The notes under the pieces are model-generated. The model did no database searches. It worked only from the letters and a program-made list of their open reading frames with translations, and was not told the DNA's origin. Both the position numbers and the translations under genes were made by a program. Positions 34,881 through 46,998 of a DNA stretch of 64,000 nt are shown here, piece by piece; position 1 is the stretch's first letter, and the number at the start of each line of letters is the position of its first letter. The stretch covers positions 1-64,000 of the forward strand of contig JAVTLE010000007.1 in the NCBI GenBank assembly GCA_033439295.1, in the 5' to 3' direction. This stretch comes from Deuterostichococcus epilithicus (taxonomy: Eukaryota > Chlorophyta > Trebouxiophyceae > Prasiolales > Stichococcaceae).

Positions 34881-37343
34881 GTGTCAGTGCACAGGTTGCA
34901 CAGGCTGCAACACGCGCTGCAGCGTCACCTCGGGAGTGACAGTTGCCTGGGGCGCGGTGCCCTGAGCGTCATCCCTGTGGTTTGCCGGGCTATGTGGAGG
35001 TCGTTCGTTGGGCAATGGTAACATGGCAAGTGGAGCCTGCATAGGCGGTGCCATCAAAGGCGCGTATGGTCCGCGTCGACAGGGGGCTGGATGCCGTTTG
35101 GGGGTGCGGAACTGGGCTGACTTTCTTGATCCTGCACACTGGCGCTGGGTCCTGTCGTAGCAGCACTGCAGGCCGCTGGTGCGGCTGCATTATAGAGCAG
35201 TCTGGCAGAGCAGTTGTGGGGGCGCTAGTCTGCAATGTGCTTTGTGGCAGCTGTTTGACCATCACACAGGCGAGACCGCCGCCATGTGCTGTTGGCCTGA
35301 CGCCTCCAGTCTGACCCGCTGTGCGCCCTGGTGCAATGTGCAGGGATTTCCAGGTACCACACGCACCTCATCTGGCATGACCCATGATGGCTGAAGAGGA
35401 ATACCGTTCACTCAGCGGGCTGTGATGAGACCTTCCGCATTCCTCGTATCATAGGCGGCCATCAAATACATGGTGCGTCTCAAGGTGCACCAGCCAGTCG
35501 GCGTCAGTCTCTGCAGCCCTTGGGCACCTCTGATTCAACAGGTACCAGTCATCCCTGTGCTTTCACACACACCCTGCGTGACTGAACCGCCCCTTGTGTG
35601 GCTGAGTGCCGTCGTGCCATGTCAGCCTGAAACATTAGTGCCCTGCTGGCAGCCGTTCCAGAATGTTTCCGTGCTGATGCCTGGTGGGAAGATCCCAGTG
35701 GGCACCTGCAGAAACATCACTCTGGTTCTCTCTGCACCAGGCCTCACATACAGGCAGTGTTTGGCACAAATATTGAGCGTCATTTCCCCAAATGAGCGCC
35801 ATATTTACAAAATCTGCCATGGTCATAACAATATTTCCTTTTGCAGAGGCCTCCACAAGCATCGCGTTCGGGCTGTTCAAGAACGGGCCGTTCGAAAATG
35901 GGGCCGTTCGGCGTCTCCGTTGGAGTTGAAGAAAGGAACAGTGCGTGCGCGACCAAAGATCTTTCGAACAAACATAGAGTGTATCTGGCCGAATAGCCCT
36001 TACTGCCTTTCCCATCACAGTCCGGCCAGCGGGTCTACAAGTCCAGCTTGTTTGCGCTATCGAGGCCCAGCTGCTGCCGCTGCAATTGCCCCGCCCCCGT
36101 GACGGGCAGTCACAGGCACCCTGGTGCGCTGCACTGCAGGAACGCCATCGTATCCTGGCAGAGCCCGGACACGTGACCTGCTTTTGGGGGTGGCGGCCCG
36201 GGAGCCACTGGGCCCTGGTGCATGCCTCTTCCCATTGCTCCGCTGGCCCTGAAGTGGGTGCCGACGGCTGCAGGAACCGTCCTCCTCTTCTTGTTACTAC
36301 ATGGTGCATGTCTGCCCAGCGGATTTTTCATGCTGCTTTTTCGTTGAGGTTTCTTGGCTTGGCGCCTCGGCGCTTTGCCGGGATTTTCTCTTAGGCTGTG
36401 GTTGGTCACGATTTAATCGAGATGAGGGGGCAACAGCCACCCAGGACATGAGAGCAAGTGCGCCTGCAATCATGCGATTGGCGATGGTGAGTGTCGGCTG
36501 AACATGCAGGTGATCTGTGCGGGTGCAGCAGGACGAGTGTTCTCAGTTTTGCTTGTTCAGCGTTTCCTTTAGTCGGCCTCCACATCAGCTGCTGCCATAC
36601 GCAGTAAGATGCAAGAAGGAAGGGGTCAGGATAGCTTGCCGAGAACGACTGAATGGCCCGGTGATACGCAGGGTAGACGCGGCAGCAAGTCAGAAGGTTT
36701 GACAGCTGTGAGAATCATGGCAAGATGATACACTGTAACAGCATTGACATTGTCAACCTAGTTGCATGCACAGCACCTACTGGAGGCCCCCATTCGCATG
36801 CGAATGCCAGTTAGGGATATTCACACTGATCCGTCAAATGACCCTAAACCAGCTGTATGAATATATTTCGTGCAGTATAACGGTCAGCCTGACCAGAATG
36901 AAGTTCGCGCACATGGGGCGGTTGATTGCCCATTGTTCCCAAACGCCCAGTACAACATCCCGCCGACGCCAAAACGACAGCCCGCCGACCAGCGCAACTT
37001 TAACAAAAAAAACACCCAGGGGATTGCCGGCCCCACTCAAAACAGCCTCACCGGTCAGTACGCGCAGACTCGAAGACTCGCGCGTCTGCTGTCATCTCAC
37101 ATACAGAACAATGACATCCCATTCTATTATCACCGTGCAATGTGCGTTCTGGGAATCGCTTGTGCCGCACGGCATACAGGGACATGCTGCATCGTGAATC
37201 ACACGTGGCAGCAACCCTTGATGAAGAGAGGAATTTTTGGATAAAGTGTACAGCTTTACCATGATCTTTAGTCGTAGTCTAATGCTCGTCCGCAGGCGAA
37301 ACCGCTGTGCGCGTGAACGCCACCTGGGCCCAAGCCCGGCGCA
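34881..37343. other. Stretch without a convincing gene
   Basis: May contain the decayed 5' part of the LINE (minus-strand frames at 35.6-36.3 kb have no recognisable domain). It holds the palindromic 32-mer at 36781. Otherwise I see nothing I can support. Confidence 0.45.
36781..36812. repeat. Dispersed 32-bp palindromic motif, copy 1
   Basis: TGGAGGCCCC then CATTCGCATGCGAATGCCAG and TT; the core CATTCGCATGCGAATG is a perfect palindrome. The same 32 bases recur at 59330-59361 with one change at the centre. Confidence 0.85.
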
Positions 37344-40300
37344 ATGCCGCTGCTGCCGCCCCAAACCACTCATGTGGAGGCCGTGGAAAGCGTACCGGAG
37401 GAGGAGCCCCTGCACCCTGCGGACGGCAACCCCGGCGGCAGCGGTGGCAGGCGTGCTGGTGGACGATGGCAGGTGCCGGCAGTGCGATTGCCGCCAGCGG
37501 CGACTGGCCAGCCGCGCCCAGGTGGCGGCGGCGGCGGGCCCAGGAGCAGCAGCCCGGGAATTCCGGTGGGCGCGGCACCGCAGGATCTGCCTAAAAAGGC
37601 ATTCCACAAGAAGGCGCCGCCGACCACATCGACCGGGCTCAAGGGCACCGATCTCGACCGGCTGTCCATCAGGGGCGGCCGTGGTTACAGATACAGCTTC
37701 ACGAGCGGGACCTGGGGCGACACCGCTGTCAAGGTGAGGTGCACTATCGCCTTCTTCGCAGCCGCAGCCCACACATTTGGGCACCGCAACACCAGAAACG
37801 GCTCAGTGCAGACCAATTGCTGTCCTTGCTGGCTCTGTGTGAATCACGAGCCTAGAGGGCATGTCGTTCCACTGCGAGTTGATCTGGAGTGCATCCTCGC
37901 AGCATGCAAATTGAGCACCTCTGCCATTGCACAGGCATGGATTTGTGCAAAGGTCTGCTGCACTGTGTCGACCTGTCAGGCCATTGGCTTTGCAGCATGA
38001 GTCCCGGGATCCGGAGGCACCCGATCTTCAACCTAAACTGCCTTGGCAAGGCAAGCTCTTGCGTTGTATATTTTTGTTGCTAACCCAGCTGCATGTATTT
38101 GTATGAATGCTGCACACCAGCTCCGCTGGCACATCATGTCCGTGCAAAACTTCGACAGCCTGCTTGCACCACGACATGCTGATTGGCCGTCACGCAACAT
38201 TCGCCGCTGAACCACGAGGAATTCTGAACCATGTAGGTTGACAGCATTGTGCTGAGCCTCAACATCTCTGGTCTGCAGAACGACCATGGTATGCCAATGT
38301 GCGTATCATGGCAGTGCCGGTGGTGCTGGCCTATGTCGCCATCTGTGTCGCTTACATCGTCATCCGTGCAACCAGGAGCGTCAAAGGCATTTCTGTGCCG
38401 GCATACGGCATTGTGGTGAGTCCATTTCGTGTGATGATGCAGTGATGCCGCTTTGATTGTTTCACTTCTTTGTCATGTTTCAGTGCAGCACCTCCACTTT
38501 GTTTGCTTGAACAGGTGTTGGTCATGGAGGGTCTCGGCATGATTTCCTTGCTACAGGCGGGCATCAACCACCTTTACAAGGTGCGGCAGGTTTGCGTCAC
38601 CGGCAGCAGCTGCCAGCCACTTGTCACGAACGCGATGGGGGTAGCTGTGTCAATACGATGCCAGGGCAGAGACAGAGTGTGAGGCGCCCATTTGCACGTG
38701 CTGCCCTTGTCATCGCACAGTAGCGCACAGGTGCACCATGGTCATTGGCATTGCGCACCCACGGCCGGCTCGAGTGGGTTGCAAGACAGTCTGCTCTAAG
38801 ACCAGGCCTAGACCGCACCGTGTGCCAAATGGCTGGACACGCTGCTGCCACCGCCGGAGCGAATTGCAGCCATGTGCAATCCCATTGCGGCTCCTTGTAC
38901 GATGTTCATGCCATGATGCTCATTGTGATCGCGACAAGCAAATATGCGCTTCAGCACCAAGAACGCTAAACACAATTCATGAGTGCACTTGCAGGATGCG
39001 CATGTCCTCTGCTCATTGCTGCCACATCCACTTGAAATTGATGTCATGCCCCCCCCGGGGCGCGAAATGGCTGCGCTCAGCCCTATGCATGCACAGCGTG
39101 GAGTCCACAACCACCTTGCTGCTGAGCTCGCAGCACACATCCGTCAGACCTGAGTATCGTTGCCCCCGTGCAGCTGCCATTTGGCGCCATAGGCCAGCGA
39201 CCGAGGCGCTGGGCACCCGAGTTGCTCTTACTCCTGCATGCCCACTGCATTGTTTGGCGTGACAACGTGCATGCGCGCTGCAACAGGTGGACTGGTCGAC
39301 CATGCCATTCATGCCAAAGGGTGCAGCCAAGTACCGGGTGCGAGTGCTGGTGCCCTGCTATGGGGAGGAGGTTCACGTCCTCCGAAAGACGCTGCTGCGC
39401 GCCATCAAGGCTCTGCATGTTGGCCACAACGAGATCGCTGAGGTGTGATGCTGATACGAGCCAGGGCAGAAGCTCTATCAGCCTGATGAACGCTGCGCTG
39501 GATGCTGCTGTATTGTGCCGGGCTCTGCTTGCTGGCAGCATGCATGCAGCAGTCGGCAAAAGGGCACATGCAAAGTGAACGAGTGTGTGCTTGTGGACCT
39601 GTGCTTGTGGAGCCTTTATTGCACGTACGCGACGCTGTGCGCCTTTGAAAGCCGCAATTCAGGACATCCGTTGCTCCGGTTTGGCGATAGCTCCTGTGTA
39701 TTGCCCTCCTCTGGTGATTTCCCCCCCTGGGGCTGCGTAAGCGCATACTCCAAGTGTTTGCTGGGCATGCAGGCGGAGTTCTATTTGAGCATTGACCTTG
39801 TGGGCGGAGGCTTCAAGGACTGCCTATCAGGCCAAGATTCTGGGCCACCGCCAGCTGTAGCCTGGCTGGCAACAGCTGCGGAGTCTCTCTGGCGCAGGGG
39901 CACGTGTACCTATGCGATGACGCTGCAAAGGACGCCTGCCTAAATGGCGGCAAGGTTCCCTTTCGGGAGGAGCGGGGCGCTATGATGGGGATCGATGTCG
40001 ATGGCAAGGCGGGCCAAGGAACGCTGCGGAGCCTGGCACGAGGGGAGCCCAGCTCATCGCTGCACCACAAGGTCAGTGTGAACCTCTCAATGTCGCATGC
40101 CCTGCTGAATCCTGCTCGTTAGCTTAATCTGGGCCATGCTGCTGCCATGGAATGGCATGGACATCGACAGGTGCTGCGGGATACATCATGTGCCATGGCC
40201 TTCCTGCCTCGTCTGTTATGACGCACGCCCCATTAACATACGCGCACTGGAAGCTGCCGATGGTTTGATAATTACACGAAATACGACAATCGCTGTATGT

Positions 40301-43300
40301 TGCAAAACAAGTCTCTCTATCACTTCTCGAATCCTTTTGCGGCTAACAGACTGGCCACCATTGAACAGCAGGTTCACTGCCTACACACACCCATTCAGCA
40401 TGGGGTTGCGCGCACGCAACAAGAGAAACGAGCCTTACGCAAGAGCGCTTCCTTGCTTGGCAGATCACCCTGCACCACCAGCCACGCTACAAGGGGCCCG
40501 GCTCAGCAGCGGAGGGCCTGGTCAACGCCAAGGCCAAAAACATCAACCACTGCGTGGAGCGGATAGCCGCAGGTGCTGCCTGTTGATGTCCTCCTGACAG
40601 CTGCGATACATCCGGAAGAGCTGAGTATGTGAAGGCAACGGACAGCCAGGCGGCTGCTGCCGTCTATTTTGTGGCTTGCCCACGTTTTCTTGCATGTCTG
40701 CCGCGGCTGCCTGTAGCAGTACGGGACACTGAACGGGACGATTTGCCTTTATTCTATCTGTAACTGAGCGCAATTGGCATCAAGGTCTGGTGATCTCGTA
40801 CATGCACGCTCAGATGCACCACTGCCGGCTACCAGCATATGTGTTGCAGCGGTTGGCGCTCTGTTGGCGCAGCCTGGGAAGCCAAGTACAAGTGTACGTT
40901 CGACCACGATGGCCTGGAGATTTTTGCCATCCTGGACGCTGACCAAGCCATCACCGATCTGGACGACTCAGATGATAATGCCACTTTGAAAGAAGGTGAG
41001 TGCGATGGCCCCTTTAGTCGACGCATGCGACAACATGTGCTTTCTGCAGAATTGCACAGGACGGTTGGGCTGCTGGATTGAGAACCGCACAAAGGAGCAC
41101 CTTACTCCATGCCTTCGTATGCCTTCGTATGCACCGTTGCATGGCGACTGTCAGTGCTGCTGCTACCTTTGGGCAGCTAGGCAGCCTCATTGTCAGCAAC
41201 TTCTGTATGCTTCAGGCCACACGCTTGGCGAGATGTTAACGAGCATGCCAACTGTGCACTGCTGCAGTAGCAGCACCCCCACTGCCAGGAGAGACACTCC
41301 CTGCTGGGTGCTGCCAATTCATCTTCCATCGGGTTGAATACACTTTGTGGCCAGCTGCGGTGCCCAAGAAATGTCTGCTGGCATTTCTTCGCAGTGGTGG
41401 AGCCGCCGCTGCGGCCGAGACAGAGCCTCGCTTTTTTTGCTGAACTGCTGCCGTACTTCCAGCCCGATCCGGCTGTCGCAATCGTTCAGACTCCACAGGT
41501 TTTGGTTTTGTGCTTTAAGAGTCTTACATGATACAATGTTCGGCAGTGCATCTCGGCATTGAACGCATGGGAGCAACAGTTGCACGAAGCGACAACTGAT
41601 TGTCGCACGCTTGTCCCTAAGCTCCCATGTACAGCTCATGGTTGGAACAAGCACGAGCGGCAGACACTCCATTTACATTTTGATGGTCTCGCTCGCTGCA
41701 GGTGTTCAAGGGCTGCTTGCTGGGCACCGACATCCTCAACCACCGCAACATTGACTTTTGGAGCCACCAGCAGCCAGCGTACAACCTGCGCAAATTCATA
41801 TCGTGCGCCGGCACCAACTTTCTGATCCGTGCCTCGGCCTTCCGCAAAGCCGGTGAGTGTGTGGTTCAGGTGTGGATTGAAATGTCTGACGATCCTGGTG
41901 TTGGGCTGGAAGAAGCACAGTTGTCATAAGCACGGTTGCGGATGGTATCGCAGATCGCACTGGATGGTGCTGAAAGCAGAATGTGCCTGAGCCAGGGTCG
42001 GTTTGACACAACAGTCGGTGCACCCAGTCGTCCTGCTGAAGCTCATACGGCTTGAGTGCTTGAGCAAGCAGCTCTGAGACAATCGCGCTCACAGGGGTGC
42101 ATATGCAGGAGCAGATGAATGAGGCACAGTCCCGCGAAGAGCCTATGGCAATGGCAGTAGGCTGCAAAATTCCTTGAGTGCAGGCAGAAATTTCCAGGAG
42201 CATGCATGGGCACGACCTTGGTCATGCACCGCACTGGGCTACAAATTGCATCCGCAACATGGTGAAATGTAGCGTCCACGGCGTCTGCTGCCGTGCAGGC
42301 GGCTTCCCGACACACACGCTTACAGAGGATTTCGCGCTGGGCCAGGAGCTCATGCGGAACGGCTATGTCGGCGTGTACGTGGAAAAGGCGTATGTCCTGG
42401 GCGCGGCGCCCGATGACCTGCGCATCGCCTTTGGCCAGCGCTCCCGATGGTGCAAGGTGCGGTTCTTCCAAACGAGGCGGATCATCTGCTGCCTGGTGCA
42501 TGTGACCACCGCTGCTCCATGTCGCTGCCAGGGTGTTCAAGCTCGTGATGCGCTGCTCACCACTGCCAGTGGCCTAAGATGGCGGCAGGCGCCATGCTCG
42601 CCAGACTGCCCGTCACTGTCCCGCGTGCTGAGTGTGCCTGCTGCTCCTCTGCGCGCAGCAATTCGTCAGCTGGTCCGACAGGCCCGCCCTGACATGTGTA
42701 CTGCAGGGTGCTTTCCAAATGTTGTGGAGTGTGCGGGGCCTCCGCTCTCTGTTCGGGCTGCACAGCATCCGCCTCTTCTGGCTGTGAGTACACCTGGCAA
42801 CCCTGCTTTATGCTGCGTCCTGCAATGCATGGTGTGCACAGGTTGCGCAGGATGGCAAGCCTGCACTGACGGTCCGAGTAATGTCTCACGGATCCAGCCC
42901 CATGTTGCCCCACTTGTGATTCTGCAAACAAACTGACGATGCTACCTGAGGACGTGATTTGCCTGCCAAGGTATGTATTCCCCTGCTACAACTACACCGT
43001 GTCGGGGGTGTCAACGCCGCTGTTCATGTCCATCCCCATCGTCTACGTGTGGGCGGGAGCCTTCCCTGCCCTGCTGACAGTGAAATTTCCTGCTACTTTG
43101 TATCTCGAAAACAAGGACTGCTGTGCTTTTTTATTTGCCGGGCCGAGCCTCCCTGCTGGTGCTCGCTCGCCCTGCCGAAGCCAGATGCTGCGCAAAAACG
43201 ATGGTGTTGCACTTGCAGAAATCTGTCATTGGCGTGGCGGTTGGGTACTTCGTCATCACCATGGTGGTGCAGGTGCAAAAGCCGCTGCTGCTTCGTCCTC

Positions 43301-45128
43301 ACTTGACTTCGATACGGATCGGCTGTGGTGTTTCTTCCATGCTGCTGCTCGCTCAGGACCAGGGCTGCTTGAGCTGACCCGTCAGCTGACATTTCTCGTC
43401 TCTGGTCGACAATGCAGTACTTCCCAAGGTTTGACCGAGGCCGGGTGCTGCAAGATGCGCTGGCGCATTGGAATGCGGGTAAGCCATGCTGACATCTCTG
43501 TGAGCTCAAGGCGCTCTACTTCATCATGTGATACAAGGCCGCCAAATTTTGAATGGACGCATCGCGGGCAATCAAAAGAGACGTAGGCCTGCTGCAGCCA
43601 TGTAGCTTTACACCCCTGCAGCGGACATATTATCAAATTCAAATTTGGTGCTGCAGATGTTGCAACAAAAAACTTCTGGTTCATGTTCGTCAAGGCTGCA
43701 CTTCGCGGTCCACTGCCAAAGTGCAACGAAGGCGTCGCCAAGTGGAAATCAGGTGCAGGCGACATGCGCCTGCTTTGTGATGGCATCTGAATTCTTCGTC
43801 GACATCAGGCAGTGTGGCATTGCACAAGAGAGTCGAGTGACAAACAGGCGGTCCCTGGACTGATGGCCTGATATGCCCAGGACGGCCTTGGTCTTATAGA
43901 ACTCAACTGCATGTCTTGAGATCTTGAACAGTGTTGCACAGATGAAATTGGGTATGTAGCTCTGCGATCGCTTTTCGCAGGTTCCGACAAGGCTACCAAG
44001 GATGGCTGGCGGGATGTGTTGCCACACATTGCATTCCTGATTGCATATGTTGCCACGATCGTCTGGGCTGTATTACAGGCAAGCATGATAATCCTGGTAG
44101 TTTGTATACGAATCGATGGAGTGTCGAGCAGCAGCATGCGTATAATTCGATGTCGAGTTAAGCGTGACTGCATAATATTTGTGTACATGTCGGTTTTCAG
44201 TTCATGGCGCGTACAGTAGTGTCGCAGCATATTTTGGTGATGCAGTGTGGTGAGCTGGGCTCTTGGCTGCAGATTGTGGCGGGAGTGATGTTCAAGGGAC
44301 CGATGGGTATCTCGATCCTGTGGAGCCTGTACCAAATGATCCCGCCATTCCTGCTAGTGCTACACCGCTGCATGAAGATTCGCCATGAGGTCCGAAGCTT
44401 CGGGCACAGCCTCCTGCGACGTCACACCTCTTAAATCTCCCTTGGAAGTGTGTGGTGCACAACAACATCGTGCTGTCCTCTTGAATTTCAGAGGGTCGGT
44501 ATGCCTTTGGGGTTCATGCTGACTGGTCTTGCATGCTTAAAGACTAACATAGTCAAAATTTGCACATGTGGCTGGGAAATGGGCCATTAAAACCACATCA
44601 GCCAAAAAGCTCTGCTTGTGTCGACAGGTGCCTCACAAAGATGGTGCTTCGGAGAGGGAGAACATGCGGGCCAAAAGCCGTTGGCTCTTCCAGCACAGGG
44701 TGTATACGCTTATCAACATCACATGTGCGCATGCCTGTACAAAGTCTTGACAGTCTAAGAGTTTGCATCCGTTTGGACAAAGTCCCTAAGCACAGAGCGT
44801 GTCTTGATCGCATCATCCGAGTGTGCAACCTTGCAACAGCTGATAAAGTTGTTGCAGCTGATGCAAATGCCTCCATGGCGAACACGAGCACGCAAATGTG
44901 AGCTTCAGGACTGAACCTTCATGTTCCCAAGCAGGTATGCTGGGCTCGGCGGCTCTGGCGATTGCAATATTGGTGACGGCTGTCACCACAGCTGGCGACA
45001 TTAAACCTGGCGGTGCTCCCTACAGTGGGGAGAGTGGCACAGGCTACATGACACCGGCGGAGCTGGTGCAATCGCTCAGAAACAGCAACAATAAGCCCGC
45101 GAGGTTCAAAAGCACGGCTGCAGTCTGA
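37344..45128 (+). CDS. Processive GT2 glycosyltransferase, cellulose-synthase-like
   Basis: Exons seen: 37344-37733, 38279-38415, 38515-38589, 39287-39442, 39898-40071, 40464-40572, 40873-40995, 41395-41498, 41702-41852, 42299-42456, 42707-42783, 42971-43079, 43219-43272, 43418-43478, 43622-43752, 43981-44078, 44273-44389, last about 44937-45128; roughly 800 residues. A disordered Pro/Gly-rich N-terminus and a membrane helix (AVPVVLAYVAICVAYIVI) precede the GT-A domain: VRVLVPCYGEE, CDDA, LVNAKAKNINHC, ILDADQ, VQTPQ, GTNFLIR, TEDFALGQ and QRSRW. At least four membrane segments follow. These motifs match bacterial-type cellulose and hyaluronan synthases, which polymerise UDP-sugars and extrude the chain. 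The product is unknown; a wall polysaccharide is likely. Frames do not join cleanly at 37733/38279, 43478/43622 and 44389/44937: missed exons or 1-base assembly errors. The first in-frame ATG after a stop is 37344. Confidence 0.85.
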
Positions 45129-45369
45129 CAACATGTTAGTGTGGGGAGCGTGGCAGCCAAATCTTGATATGCAACAGCGCATTGGTCCAAAACTCCGATC
45201 CTGTTGAGCCTCTTGCTTCGAAAACCTGGCTTGGATTGATTGCAGTCGTATTTCGGTCCATGGTGTCAAAAGACCAAGTGTCTGAACACGCAGTCGAAGT
45301 GCAAACCTGCACTGCAAGGGGACTCAACAGCTAGTCGGACAGGCTAGGTGGGTTAGGAGTCCAGGATCG
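45129..45369. other. Possible gypsy LTR region
   Basis: Lies just beyond the polypurine tract of the gypsy fossil, where its 3' LTR would be expected on the minus strand. I could not find its partner, so the LTR is not established. Confidence 0.3.
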
Positions 45370-46700
45370 TTTAAATTCCTCCCCCCTCTGCAATAATCGG
45401 CGTCCCGCCAAGAAACTCAGCCATTGTTGGCTGCCAAGGGCTTAGCAAGCTCTCACGCTACTGGATACACATTCGTTAGCGGTTCCCACATGTTGGTTGT
45501 CCTCGGAAGGATATCCAAACCACTTGATGAAGAATTCCTGTCCAAGACGTGTCTTGAGCTTGCGTCGTTTAAATACCAGAAAGTCCTCGAGATCATAACT
45601 ACGTGATTGGGAACTGGTGTACCCTGTGCGACAAATCGCCTTGTTCAATTTCCGTGTCTCGCAATCTCAAATTGGTGCTTGCTTCGACAGCAGTTCTCGA
45701 ACGCTTTATTTGGCTTTGCAGTGAGAGGGTGTTCCTGACGTTCAGAACGGTATTATTCTCAATGGGTATGCAAGGTTATTGGTAGCTCGTGCTCATAACG
45801 CTGCAGCTCGCAGCATACGAGAGCAGCATGCAGGAGGCGGTTGGATCATGGGCGCATGATGCTTGTCGTTAAGCGCATGTGTTGTGGGTATAAGAGCTGC
45901 GCAATGCGCTCACAACTGTAAGCCTTCCACTCTCAACTGATACATCGAAAACCTGCCACCGCAATCCCCGATTAGCCGTCGGCAGATACCGCAACAGGGG
46001 GACACTGTAGCTGGCACCCTTTCAGCCAGCCCCTCAGGGCTTGCGACATGGTGTAACATCTCACGCTCGTCTGGATCTGTTTGCATAATAACTAGCTTGG
46101 AAGTGGCAGATTCCGCTTGCAGCTTGATTGTCCAGCATATCAGCGCGATCATTTGCAAATGCATTCAAAGCCGGAATATCAGTGGCCGTTTGGTTGATCA
46201 AAGCAACAGGAGTCCTTGGTCCATGTACCATCTGGAGCGGTGATGAGCCCAGTAAAACCCTGCTGCGAATTGTTCATTGCAATTTATACAGCCAGAAGAA
46301 AATCCTCCCTTCAATTGTCATCTCCCTTCAATTGTCACAACCATTCACATAATTGCGCCATAGCTGTCAGCAAGTCTGGTAGCGCGATCAGTCAGCCATC
46401 AGTTGTTATGGCCATGTGGTTCTTACTGAGAGCGATCATCCACGCACCGTGCGACATTCGCATAATTCCGTCTTTCTGCTACTGTTGCGGCAAACACCGA
46501 AACTTCGAAAGCTGCCCTTCGGCCCAGCGTCTAGCTTCCAATCGCACAAGTATCGCAACGTCTTCAGGTATCGAGAGTGTTCCAACCGTAATGCCTCGCC
46601 ACAACACCATTCCAGATCGGCTCTGGTTGTTCCAAGCAGGCCTGCTACACGTCGGAAGTTTGGTAATGGTGGAATCTAGCGGTGGGGTTGGTGGCATTCC
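45370..46700 (-). mobile_element. Ty3/gypsy chromovirus 3' fossil
   Basis: On the minus strand, broken frames hold the region before integrase, an integrase C-terminal stretch of the type FANDRADMLDNQA..YYANRSRR, and at 45442-45648 a chromodomain (EDFLVFKRRKL..FFIKWFGYPSEDN). A polypurine tract (GCAGAGGGGGGAGGA, 45377-45391) follows. This order is diagnostic of chromoviruses. Many breaks, so old. A solo copia LTR-B lies inside it. Confidence 0.7.
45730..45996 (+). repeat. Solo LTR-B inside the gypsy fossil
   Basis: 267 bp aligning with LTR-B from TGTTCC to GCAACA with scattered changes. The flanks GAGGG and GGGGG may be a decayed duplication. It dates the gypsy relic as older than this copia insertion. 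Confidence 0.85.
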
Positions 46701-46998
46701 GCAGGCCTCGGAAAGTCAGGCTTCCGCCGAGTAACTCCACAGGTGGACACAGTGGAATTTCACTGAGTCCAACACGTGGATTCCACGGCCTCGGCAAAAT
46801 TATACCTGATTGTGTTGGTGGAATCCACGGTGTGAATTTCACCTATAACCCACGCACGGGTGGGAATTCGAGACAATCTCTTGATGAATTCCACTGCTGA
46901 TTACATAATTTCGCCAGTGGAAACATGGTGGGTTTTCACTTCAATTCCAATGAGTTCCAATGGTGAAACCCGCTGAACAATCTGGCAACACATCGCAG
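46670..46998. repeat. Cluster of TGGAATTCCAC-like words
   Basis: Variants of GTGGAAT(C/T)CCAC and GGTGTGAATTTCAC occur many times in about 300 bases on both strands. The pattern resembles subterminal repeats of a DNA transposon, or a decayed satellite. No coding sequence here is supported. Confidence 0.4.

Noticed and set aside
35635-36309. Minus-strand 224-codon frame, considered as LINE ORF1 or a zinc-finger protein
   Set aside because: Cys/His spacing is irregular, composition is repeat-like, and no neighbouring exon fits.
46670-46998. TGGAATTCCAC repeats as a CRISPR array
   Set aside because: Units vary, spacing is irregular, and this is a eukaryotic genome.
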